DNA of 64,000 bases from Patagioenas fasciata (lineage: Eukaryota > Chordata > Aves > Columbiformes > Columbidae), in NCBI RefSeq assembly GCF_037038585.1, contig NC_092560.1:59389049-59453048 (forward strand), written 5' to 3'. The notes beneath the pieces were generated by a model. That model searched no databases, was not told the origin of the DNA, and worked only from the letters and a program-made list of their open reading frames with translations. Within the stretch, counting starts at the first letter, position 1, and the number at the start of each line of letters is the position of its first letter. The position numbers were made by a program, and so were the translations under genes. Of this stretch, positions 50,682-62,800 are shown in pieces.

Positions 50682-52000
50682 AACCACAGAATCACAGAAT
50701 GGTTAGGGTTGGAAGTGACCTCTGGAGATCATCTAGTCCAACCCATACGCTAAAGCAGGTTTGCCAGAGCAGATCACACAGGGATGAGTCCAGGTTAGTT
50801 TTGAATGTCTCCAGAGAAGGAGACTCCACAACCTCTCTGGGCAACCTGTTCCAGTGCTCTGGCACCCTCAAAGTAAAGAATTTTCTCCTCATATTTAAAT
50901 GGAATCTCCTAAGTTTCAGTCTGTGCCTGTTGCCCCTCATCCTATTGTTCAGCACCACTGAAAAGAGTCTGGTCCTATCCTCCTGACATGCATCTTTGAG
51001 ATATTTATAAACATTGATGAGATCCACTCTCAGCCTTCTTTTCTCCAGGCTGAACAGATCCAGCTCTCTGTCTTTCCTCATAAGAAAGGTGCTCTAGGCC
51101 CCTCATCATCTTCGTAGCCCTCTGCTGGACTCCATTCAGTAGTTCATTGTCCTGAAACTGGGGAGTCCAGAACTGGACACAGAACTCCAGATGCAGCCTC
51201 CCCAGGGCAGAGTAGAGGGGGGGGATAACATCCCTCAACCTGCTTGTCACACTCTTCCTAATGCACCGCACAATACCGTTGGCCTTCTTGGCCACAGGGG
51301 CACATTGTTGACTCATGGTTACCTTGTTGTCCAAGAGGACTCTCAGGTCCTTCTCTGCAATGCAGGTCAATCCTCAACATGTACAGGTGCCTGGGGTTAT
51401 TCCTCCCCAGGCGTAGGACCCCACACTTACCTTTGTTAAACTTAGGTTCTTCTCTGCCCAGTCCTCCAGCCTGTCCAGGTCTCACTGAACAGCAGCACAG
51501 CCTTCTGTGTGTCAGCTATTCTTCCCAGTTTTGCTGAGAGTGCACTCAGTCTCTTAATCCAGGTCACTGATAAATAGGTTGAGCAGGACTGGACCCAATA
51601 CTGACCCCTGGGGTGCCCCACTTGCTACAGGTCTCCAACCAGACTGCATCATTGATCACAATTCTCTGAGCTCTGCCATCCAGCCAGTTATCAGTCCATC
51701 TCACTGTCCACTCATCCAAACATACACTTCCTGGGCTTACCTATGAGGATGTTGTGAGAGGCAGTGTCAAAAGCCTTGCTGAAGTTGAGGTAGACAACAT
51801 CCACTGCATTCTGCTCGTCTACCTAGCCATTCATACCATCAGAGAGGTTATAGAAGCTATCAGGTTGGTCAAACATTATTTCCCCTTGGTGAATCCATGC
51901 TGATGGCTCCTGATAACCACCTTTTTTTCCACATGCTTGAAGATGATGTCCAGAATGAGTTATTTCATCACCTTTCCCAGTATGGAGGAAATGATACATG
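50682..52000 (-). mobile_element. CR1 LINE, 5'-truncated, decayed ORF2
   Basis: The left border shows the reverse complement of the avian CR1 3' end (ACAGAATCACAGAATGG, then GGTTGGAAGTGACC), so the copy is on the minus strand. Minus-strand frames at 50692-51081 and 51005-51370 encode pieces of the reverse-transcriptase ORF C-terminus ([52 protein letters not shown]). The pieces lie in different frames with stops between them. The right border near 52000 is estimated. The copy is closely related to the one in ITGA2 intron 1. Confidence 0.94.
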
Positions 52001-54604
52001 ATATTACACTTCTTACTGTGAGAAAGTGATTCTGTTTTTTTTTAATTCAATTGAAAAACGATTTTAAACAAACCAAAAGAGAAGTGGCTTTCCCCCCGCC
52101 CCAATTTTAATTGGAAATACTCCCATGGAAAATGTCCAGCAAGAACTAATGATCAGATATATACAGAGACATTTTGTAAGCACTCCCCTATGACTAGACA
52201 GGATGTTGCTATTACAGAATTATGATTCACCACCAGAGTAGTTTCTGATGAGATAATAGTTAAGTAATTACATGGTTTGTAATGTTTTCTTAAAGTTAGC
52301 TCTGATATAAAAGGTATAATCTTTGTCTTCTAGGAAGTTTTGATACAAACGTTTACTAGGCTTTAAGGAAGATGATGTGAATCCTTTACACCTGTGCAAG
52401 ACACTGGACTATTTGGATCACAGGAACAAGTTGTACAGAAAAATCACTGTACAGGAATAATGGTTAGATGATTAATGTGTCTTCAACTTTTATGTATGTA
52501 ATGTCATAAAAACACATATGTGTCAGGAAGTTGTATGGTCCTCTGAGAAGATTTCAAATATGGCTATAAGTATAGAATCCATACAGTTAATGGTAATGTC
52601 TTTCTGACAGCTTGACCACATTCAAGATTTCCTGGATGTTATGCTGTGCAGTAATGCTTATTTCTATAATAGCTTTCTATTGACAGGTAGATGGCTTTGT
52701 TTTTAGGTACTAAGGTACTTTTCTATCATTCTTCTATCAATGAAAAGCAAACAAATAACAAAGGAGGCTTGCTAGACTCTTTATTTTTTTTTTTTAATCA
52801 ATAAAACATGGAATAATTTTACAGAAAAAAATGCTGTGCAGAATGTTGTGATTTTCTTAAAAAAAGATGTATATCCCCTCTTATTCCTGTTAAGTGCTAT
52901 AATTAACAATGGCACATTCTAATTCTTTTGCTTTGATTTTATTTGTGAATGAGATCATCACTTATACAACAGTTAATTCAATAAATTTAAACAATTAGAG
53001 TATGTGGAATTCATTAGATGAGTGTGACTCTGACTCCAGCCTCTCGGTGCCAAGTCAGATGAAAACCTTTGGCTCCAGTTGAAGGTGGATTCCCCTTACT
53101 CAAGCTTGACAGAAAAGGAATATCATGGTCAAAATGACTCAGCACAGGATATGTACTAAAGGGATCAGGTAAGGGGTCAGGATAGGTGGGTTGTGTCTGC
53201 AGCAAGGACTCATAATACAGACCTCGAGTGACATCAGACAAGCACAGGAACATAAGCAGCAGTCCAGGTAGATTGCTGTAATGTTGTTGTTGTTTTCTAA
53301 ATCCTCTAAAATTACATGTGGGATCAACAACCTCTAGAACAGCCTTGAATTGAAGCAGGAGTGATGGTTTAAAGTTTTTGCTCCTTTCCAGAGAACTTCT
53401 ATGCTATAGAAATGTAGCTCATCTGTTCACTCTAAGATTAGCTACTTAAGTGCTGAAATTAGGAACTGAGTTGGGCCGGACTCCCTCTGTCCCTTGAGCA
53501 CAAGTTATACACTCAATTTATTACTATTATTTTTACAGGTTTTTATTTGAATGAAAATTGTTTAGCTTATTAGTTACTAGAATCATATCACAACCCTACT
53601 TTGTCTTTTTATAGGTACAAAACAGATTACATGCTGTTCTGATACTTTTTGTGCCTGCCAAATTTCCATGAGATGTTCCTGATGTTTGCAATATTGCTTT
53701 CAATAGGCTTTTCTGTTGTATATAGTGAAAAGCAGTACTGTGTAAAAAGGCTCTATGGATAAAAATACAGATTTTACTAATCTAGACTGTATAAGAACAA
53801 TGTGCCATAGTGGTATCCCCTTTACATACTTATATTTTAAATAGATATTGTAATTGAAAATCTGATAATAGGACAAATGTGAAAAGGGAGAAAGCATCAT
53901 GAAAAAGAGGAAAGCAGTGTGGTTATATGAAGCTTATTACTGTTTTCACAGTGAAAGCAACTCTAAAAAGAATGGAGTGGTGGTCTCAAACATACTTTGC
54001 ATTGGTAAAATATGTACTTTTGCATAGCCTTTATATAGGGAAATAGGTCTATTGGCTTGTATTTCTTCAGTTAGGCTGATGCTTTAAAATAAGACATGAA
54101 ATGTCATCAGAAAAGTAAAAAGCTCTGCTTTACAGTTTATCATAACTAAAAAGTGAAACACTTAATCAAAATAAAAGTATGCTTCATAAAAAGGATGTGT
54201 AGCTTGCACAACTTCTGAGTAAGTTTATGAAGCCAGGAAAAATGACCTCATGGTTAGCAGACTGGCTGAATAATAATAAATATAAGTATATCCTCTGCTA
54301 CCACAGACTTTCTGTGTGTGTATAGGTGAGTCATAATTCCTTCATAATTCTGTTCCTTTACAAAACCATAATAGCATAACAGCATTGATATGCCTTTAGA
54401 AAGATACTATAAGGAAAGAATAAAAAAAATTACAATTCTGAGGCATTCAGATGCTACAGTGACAAGTGCCCTTCAAATCTTTCAAACAAATTGACTAAAT
54501 CATACATTTTCTTAAAATAAAACTTGCATCTCCCGTGGGACTGAAAGCAACTCTACAAATATTAATTTATCTTATTTTTGCTTTCTATTTAACTCATACA
54601 ATGA
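52001..54604. other. Intergenic or distal ITGA1 3' flank
   Basis: AT-rich sequence with T or A tracts near 52781-52796. No gene or repeat family was recognised. Confidence 0.7.
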
Positions 54605-54676
54605 ATGAGGTTGGGGTTTGGAGAAGGTGACCTTTGAAGGTCTCTTCCAAACCCAAACGATTCCATGATTCTATGA
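54605..54676 (+). mobile_element. Short CR1 3' tail
   Basis: The stretch GACCTTTGAAGGTCTCTTCC followed by AAACCCAAACGATTCCATGATTCTATGA minus interruptions is the usual CR1 3' end, here on the plus strand with the terminal ATTCTATGA-type repeat near 54668-54676. Only about 70 bp are recognisable. Confidence 0.85.
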
Positions 54677-56131
54677 AGTAGGGGTGCTATCCGCAGCTCC
54701 TCTGTGTTATATTTTGCTTCTTTTCAAGTCCTTTGTGCTCTGAGCTGGGGCAACTCACCTCGTCCCCCTTAGGATTGGGTGTGCTTTCAGGCATGCAGAC
54801 AAGCATGGCAAGGCAGTCCACAACTTGGTGGCTCCTGAGGCTCTGCGAAGCGCAGCCACCCACTGTGTTCCCACGGAGGCTTTGCCCTCTCCTCTGAGTC
54901 ATGCTGCTACCTTCAGCAGACTGCTGTTTTGAAATAACCACCTTTCCCACAGACACAAGGAGAAATTGCAAACACTTTCAAACTTAATCCTATAATACTT
55001 GCTGCATTCACATACGTCTCAGCCTTTCCCAATAACTAATCTCTAATTTAGGAACTAAATAGAAGGAACTTAAGAGTGTCTTAAGAATGTCTTTCCAACA
55101 ATAAAGCACCTTCTGGCACACTTCCAGAGTTGTACTTGCCAGCATGTTCAGCCTAAGCTATGGTCTCTTCGTCATTAAGAAAAGTCTTTATAAAATATAT
55201 TACTGCTTTTTAAGATATTACTATGAGGTCAGTACTAAGTTAAAACTGCGATGATTTTTTTTATTTCTGTAACATTTGTACCAAGAAGAGGAACAAATTA
55301 TCCTGGCTTCCTTGGCAAGGCAAAGACTTTTCTGCAAACAAGTACATCTTGTAGAGTGTATAGTATATCTCCTCAACATTTTCTGATCTATTGGCAATCC
55401 ATACTGAATTGTTTCATGCTGAGGCAACATCACACTTTGCCAGAACACCTCCATTTTTTCCTGTTAATTTTGTGTGGTTGCAGGTAATACAGGAAGCTCT
55501 CAAGGACCAGGCATGGTCCAAGAGCCCCAGGGAGAGATCCTTATGGAAGTAACACAAGTGTGTGAAAGAAAGGAGGAAACTTAACATTCTAAATAGGCTT
55601 AAAGCTATCTTTTGCTATCTACATTTCAGTGTATTCTCATATAAATTTTTAATCTTTGACACAAAATAAACATCATTTGTTAAGTGCTTATTTAGTATGC
55701 AAATTCTTCATCACTTCTGAAACTCATAAGTAACAAAGATGAGGTGTGACTTATAATACTAAAAGAAGCTTGCCAGTGCTGAGTTTCCTATCTGTGCTTT
55801 TGTTAATTATCATTTTGTACACTTTAAATGCATTGGATTAAATAGCTACACAATAAATTTACAGTGACAGATTACGAAGCACCCTCCTGGCTACTCCAAG
55901 ATATACAGCAAGAGTCAAACTTTCAGGGTACTTCTAAACATTTTCTGCATAAATATGAACATTTCAATTTGCAGACACAATTGTGCCCTTGGTTATTTGA
56001 GTACAGTGTGCAATTGGATGGGCTCTAATGTTTTGTGCATACAGTTTTAGGCCTGCCAAAAATCTTTTTCAAGTTCAAACAGTTATATAATTTAATGGGT
56101 GAATCCTTTATAGTCCACTTGACCATGAAAA
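54677..56131. other. Intergenic or distal ITGA1 3' flank, no gene seen
   Basis: Mostly AT-rich. A less AT-rich part at 54680-54960 contains a 94-codon minus-strand frame without known resemblance. I cannot say whether the ITGA1 transcript extends this far. Confidence 0.65.
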
Positions 56132-56137
56132 TTTATT
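56132..56137 (-). terminator. ITGA1: Candidate ITGA1 polyadenylation signal AATAAA
   Basis: The plus strand reads TTTATT, which is AATAAA on the gene strand, about 670 bp beyond the stop codon. It is the nearest canonical hexamer I found. Others lie further on (for example within 55255-55263), so the true 3' end is undecided. Confidence 0.3.
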
Positions 56138-56803
56138 TCTTGGACTATCTTGGGTTTTGCTGGACAAACTGAATGATAAGAATGAGAAGTCCAAGGCATT
56201 TCAGTAATTTTCACCCAAATTTTGCAGCTGCTTCTATCTTCTGAATTGTCATTACATCATTTACCATACAGTATTTGGTGCATCCTCAAAAGTTTGCATG
56301 TTCTGCTTTGTGAACTGACAGTCTGCTCTCACAGAACTGACATAAGGAGAAAATTTTGAGAATGCTGCATTTTCCTTTTCAAAATTATAAGGTGATAAAA
56401 AAAGACCAGGATTGCTACATACAGGAATGAAAAAATATTCAACATACATAGGTGTATATAAAAATATTATGCATTTTCCATATTAAAATATCTTAGAATC
56501 TTTGAACTCAATTCCTCTCCAAAAATGAGTAACACTTGAAAGTATGTCCTTGAATATCACAAGATGTCATAAAAATGTTAATTCTTTTGCATAATTCCTT
56601 TGCATGTGTGCTTGATTTGCTGCTTCTTTGTTCTGCTTCTTGGGCTTTTGTTTGTTTGTCTTTTTTTTTTTTTTTTTTTTTTGGTGAATGCACCAAAGTT
56701 TAGAAAACATTGTGACCACTGTATGTATATCTAAGTTTATAATTTTACAGTAACGATTTTGAGGCAGACCTGAGCAAAAATTTCTGCTTTTTTTTTTTTT
56801 CTT
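56138..56803 (-). other. ITGA1: Probable ITGA1 3' UTR (proximal part)
   Basis: The sequence follows the stop codon on the gene strand and contains two A-rich runs in the transcript sense (T tracts at 56661-56682 and about 56788-56800 on the plus strand). No reading frame of note. Confidence 0.6.
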
Positions 56804-56848
56804 TCATTTCTCCATTTTCTTCTTTAGTGGCCTCTTGAAAAATCCAGC
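56804..56848 (-). CDS. ITGA1: ITGA1 last exon, coding part (cytoplasmic tail and stop)
   Basis: The 45 bases encode AGFFKRPLKKKMEK and TGA; acceptor is CTGCAG after a pyrimidine-rich stretch. With the Lys of the previous exon this gives KAGFFKR, the membrane-proximal motif that pairs with the beta-1 tail and binds regulators. Human alpha-1 has Ile at the variable position where this one has Ala. Confidence 0.97.
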   Translation of the reverse strand, partial: AGFFKRPLKKKMEK

Positions 56849-59800
56849 CTGCAGAAAAGAAAAAAGTGACTAAGAACTGCTCAAAGCATACAATGCTTAT
56901 TGGTATCAGTGATGTGCTGGTTCTTATTACTAAGAATGTAAAAAGTAATTTAATATTTTATCACTGAAGTACAACGTTGTTATTCCGAAAACAAAAAAAC
57001 TAGAGACATGTCAGGAAAACAGAGAAAAAGAGTACAGTTAATATATAGTAAGTGTTTGCTGAGTCATTTTTATGCTCACATAATGTCAAAAGCTAAAATG
57101 CTTAATAATATTTGGTACTCAGTTGAATAAATAATACTTGTGCATATTGAAATGTATGGACTGTAGCCGTCTAATGCAAGTATGAACTAAGTATTTCGCT
57201 TGCGTAAGAGTGCCCACTTGTGGCGATACTTACACCACAGGCCTAGCATCTCTTGCAGAAAGAGAAAACCTGGTTATCAAAGGCCACAGACAAAGCTACT
57301 TAAAAAAACCCCACAAACCTTAATAAACCCTTAATCGTAATAAGACCTGGTTTTATTTTCATAATGTATTGGAAATAGAAGTTTCAATTGGTTAGCATTG
57401 CATGTTACACATCAGAAAAATGTAGTGGTATTGATTATTTTGTCATTTCTACAAGATTTCACTCTACTGATTAGATAATATTAGTGTCTGTGAGGTTCCA
57501 TTTTTGAAAAGGGCACGGCAGACAAGTTAAGCATATTTGTTTTGTTTTGTTTTTCATGAAGACAAGAACATGCAACTTACCTTCCACAAAGCAAATATAA
57601 GCAGTGCAAGAATCAAGAGTCCAGCGAAGATACTCAGGAGGATAACCCATAAGGGGACTGTACCTGGTGGGAGTTCTTTGGAAATCTTAATCATGGTCTG
57701 CAAAGTGTTCACAAGAGAAGCAATAAATAACTTGGCCCTCTAAAATATCAGGAGAGCAGCATGACTTTTATCAGTATGTGGCGATTTGCCAGGGTATCAC
57801 TCATTTTAGGTACAGGAATTTATAGGGGGGAATTGAGAAAATAATCTCCAACATGAAACCCTACATTTATATAATAGCTTGCACTTTGTAAATACATTCA
57901 TTTCATGAGGGTCAGCTCTGCTATAAGTCAGTTATCATTATTATAAAGGATAGAGGACCAAAACCATGAGTAGCTGAAGTGTGTATTAGGGGGTTTGTTT
58001 ACTATATTCTTCATCATGCAATGACTTCTTCCTTGAAAGGTGGCAGTCATTAACAAGCTTCTAAACCAAATACATGAAATAAGTGTAAAAAGCTGTGGAG
58101 ATATTAATTTGATTTTAAACCAGGCACACCCAGTGTAAACTAAACTGAAATAAGGAATATTCACATTTTAATAAATATGCCCATATAGGAGTTTGAGTTT
58201 TTTTACTTAAGAATTTATTAGAGACACAATAGTTAAAAAAAAACATTGAAGAGCTGAAAACTAGATATTCAACTTGAAATTATGTCTTTAAAAAGTTAAT
58301 TCTGCAGTTTCTTGGTTTGTAAAGGTAGCTCTCATTATCTGCAAACGTCTCAGCTGTGTTTTCACTCCTGGATTGAATTTCAGTCTATCAATTACTTCAA
58401 GCATCTAACAAAATGAAGATATTCTCTTTCTACCTGAATCCACTACTATAATGTTATATACTTTCTTACCTAAGAAAATGACATGGAATTTCTGAAAAAT
58501 AAAGATTCTGTTTGAAAGATATATCTTGGGTAATGATGTGGAAAGAAATAATAAATAAAGAAATAAAAAATAAAATACAATCTACAAAGTGAGATCACTT
58601 CTAAATGGCGCAGGACAATATTTAAAACAATGTCAATTCCTTAAAATAATTTTAATTATCCTTTGAATTTACATAGATGCAGGAATCATTTATGTTGGAG
58701 CAGGCAGAAATACTTCAGACAGTACTTCTCACCCAGGTACATTGATGGGTATTAGGATCTCAATATCATCATCTGAGTAATTCTGACATTTCTGCTGTTA
58801 AATGGAATCAGTTTTATTTAGAGTAGAATAATACAACAGGTAACCATCAGTTTACTAGTGATGAATGAAAATTAATGATTCAGTAGCACAATAATCCCTA
58901 CGGAGAGTAAATCCATGAATTATCCTACTCTTACCTCCACTTTTTGATGGTCATTTCTCAAAATCAGTGATGAGTTCTCACTCCTAAGTAATGCTTTCGC
59001 AACAAGGGTTAAGCTGTGAATAGTTGCCTGGAAGGAAAGGAATGACTGTCGTTTATAATTAGGTATTTTGAAATAGAAGGCTTTGTAGAAATGAGAAGGG
59101 TGAAAGCAAAACTTAATGCTAAAGTTTTGGGAGATGCTGAAAAATGAGAACATCAGTGAAGTGGCTCATGTATGTCAGCTTCAGCACACCCATCACTGCA
59201 AGACAGCTTTGAAAGAGAGAGCAGAGATTTCAAGGAAATACTAATTAATCCTGGAATACTGCTTTGGCCACTGGGAGAGATTTAGGCTTTTTAAAATTCT
59301 GCTGTATCTCCCTTCCCACCCTGTATTTTCCAGAGAAAAATGAAGACACAAAACAAGAAGTCAGTATCAGAAATGTATCAAATGAGGAAAACAGACCACA
59401 GCCTGGTCATTGTTGTAACCATCAGACAATACTGAGGTGTGATCTGAGGTGAACTCTCACTCCTCTGCTCTTTTTGATTAAAAAATTCTTTCTAGACCTG
59501 AGAAGTCTCTCCAGATTAAAGCTTGTTTTAAAATTATTTGCTTCTATGTACCCCTCCCTACATCTGCTGAATTAGAATTTGTGGATTCATAAGTAACTAA
59601 TTAAAAAATTGACCATCAATACAGAATGGGTAAGGGTTGTCTCCATACCATGTTTTGAAATTCCTGCTAAGTTCTAACCACTCACTTTAAGGATACTACA
59701 ATGCATGTAACCTAGTTTTGAGGAAATTTTAAAATGTCAAGAGAAATTATTTCAAATACTATGGGACTATGGAGACTTAAGAAAATTAAAGGTATATTTT

Positions 59801-62800
59801 GAATAGACATCACAAACATTGGCTTAAGTTTCTTGTACCTGAGAGTATTCTGCATACAAATGGGATTCACTTACTTTTATGATGGTAGGTTTCCATACTC
59901 TTAATGAAACATTCACTTGATATATGTCAGATGGGACCAATGCACAATAAATATATGCACAGCTGTATGTATCACAGTCCTGTTTAAAAGGCACCAGCAA
60001 TAATTATTAGAAGACACATGACTGAAATAAAACCATGTAAACTACTATATAGACATATAATTGACTTGCTGTGACACCAATATGAAACTGATATTAATTC
60101 CTTGGCCTTTTTAGGTAAAAATGACACTGCAGTTTATAAAACAAGTTGAAATATCCATGCTGTGGTAGAATACACTCAGTTTTTACACGTTTGCTTAGCC
60201 TTGAGGAAGCTCTGTTACAGTAAGTAAGCAGCAAGAGGCATCAGCAGACCTCCTAAAGGATGCACAGCCTGTAACCACAAGTGTTTTTCTGCCAGCAGAA
60301 CTGTGGCTTCTCTGCAGCGTTTCCTGATCCTTCCAGGTCTTGGGATACCCAAATCTTTCAAGCAGGGCAGGGTGCATGTGTGAAAACTTAAGTATCCTTA
60401 CATCCCAGTATCATTTGCTAGCTGGGAGGGCAGCAGCATTACACTTAGCCTACACCTTTATCACCTCTGTAAAGGACTATGATGAGCATAGCAAAATATT
60501 CTTCACGCAGCATAGTTTCATTTGAACTATAAGCTCCACTTGTACCTCTGTGCTGAGGAGGTAGTATGATGGCTTACCCCTGACATGCCAACATAACTAT
60601 GTTAGCAAAATTACTTTGTTCATCTAAATATGAGAGGCTAATCCTTCCCAAACAGGGATAATAAATTAAATTTTTACCAGTTGCATGGAAAATCTGTCAG
60701 ATTTGAGAGCTAGCATTTGAAAATACATTCTATTGGATGTCTAAAAAAAAGTTACAAGTCAGATGAGACGTTTTAAAAATATTATTATTTATTAATTACA
60801 ACAGGAATACAGAAGATTAAGTTTACTCACTGTTGACAGTGACCTACTGTTATTTACTCATTTGCAAAACCCACCCCAAATTCAGTTCCACGTACAGTTT
60901 TGTAACCAAATAAAAAGTATTACTAGTAGATAATCTAGTAGATACTAGATGGCTTTCCAGGCTATTAAGACAAAGTAGGTTTCCATAGGGTACAGTTTAA
61001 GAGAAGTTTTTATATATTTATTGCAGAAGTACTCAACTCAAAGATCTGACTTAATATCTGGGATTAATATATATATACTATATGTAGGCTTACCATAATT
61101 GTATCCTTTGTAGGTTCTTTTATTTTTGGCAACACAAATGGCTTCCCAGCGCTGATTCTTAAGGGATCTACAGGGTAACTACTTTGGCAGATGGCATTCT
61201 GTTAGCAGAAATACAAATATTCTTATTGTCTGAATACTCTATTACAAAAATGCTCTGGAAACAAGCCAACATTCGTAATATTTAATAGCAATTATGATAT
61301 TGACTAACCACTAAATGCAATAAAACTGCTTATTGCGAGAGGGCAGAAGAGGAAATGCAGATGGTGTAGGTAGTGAGGTACCATTATTCAAACAAGAAAT
61401 GAGCTTTCTAGGAAATACTTTAACCCAAACTCTATCCAGCCACTTAAACATCTGTAGAAGCAAACAAAAGCTTCCTGCAAGATGACCACTACATGAATCA
61501 GCAAGAGCTGGCTATTAAAAGAGCTAAATAGCTTTTGCACGAGAATCCACAGAGGTTCTGCCCCAGCAAGAAGACAGGTTAAATGCAGGATTCAGGAGCC
61601 CCTGTTGCAGCGTCCAGAGAGGAAGCATGGGTGCTGGAGCACTGCTAGACCTCTGTGTCCCCTTCAAAGGCAGATGGGAAATGCATGGGACTTTTTTTTT
61701 TTTGTCAGGTCATTCACGTTTAGATTGGTCACCTGAAGAGGACTGCAAATCCCCTGCAGTGCACTTTGGCACACTACTATTACTAGGGTGTAGCTAGTGG
61801 TAGATGAATTATACCCACAGTAAAAGCACAGATTTGTTGCATTTTTGTGCAAACTTGGGTCAAATGTGATGATTGCCTAGGAATGAAAATAATGAAGAAA
61901 GGAATTTTAGATTAGACACAATTTCTTTGTCTTCTAAACATGAAATATTTTGGGAGTTTGTTGGTTTTTGGTGTTTTTGTTTTTTTTTTTTTTTTTTTTT
62001 GGTGTGTGTGTGTTTTTTGTTTTGTTTTGTTTTGTTTGTTTGTTTGTTTTAAAGTGAATCTTGAACTTTCATTTAGACCATTTGGTTTGTTTTTCAGTGC
62101 TGCAACACATCAAAACTAAGTGAAATGGTGTAGCCTCATCTAGGCGTTCATGGTCCAGCAGGAGGATTGGACTAGATGATCTTTTGAGGTCCCTTCCAAT
62201 TCCTGACATTCTGTGATTCTGCAAAATGTTTGGAGAGAGGTGCATGTGTGTGTTTGTATCTGAGGGAAAGATTAACAAAAAAAAAAAAGAAGTTTAGGTC
62301 ACTATTTAGTGATATTTGGGTTCTCCAGCTATCCAGTGGTTGATATAGCTCTAGTTTTAATACCTAGAGATCTGGAATAATGGGATTTGCTGGAATTGTG
62401 ATCTCGGCTGTTCTGGAGGAGTGAAATGGAAAAACTCAAAAGAGGGCTACAGGGAAGAGCATTTGAAAGACATGAACTACCATCCCCTTCAAGTTTTTTC
62501 AATATCTCATAGAAGGAAAAAGCCAGAGGACTGCAAGTGCTGGAGAGCAGACTTGCAGGAAGGCTAATTTCAGTAACAGAAAGCAGAGGACTGAACAGGA
62601 GTCTGAGCTCTAGAGGTACACAGCAGGACTAGAGCATTTGCAATAAGCGCTGCTAATAATGGAGATAATTTGAGTCACATTAGGCAGAACTAAGAAAGAA
62701 ACTCCTGTCACTCCTATCTCTCTCTGGGCCCCTCATGACTTGGCAATATATCAAATTAACCTTGTTATAGCCTAACTATTTAAAATTTGCTGGTTTCCTT

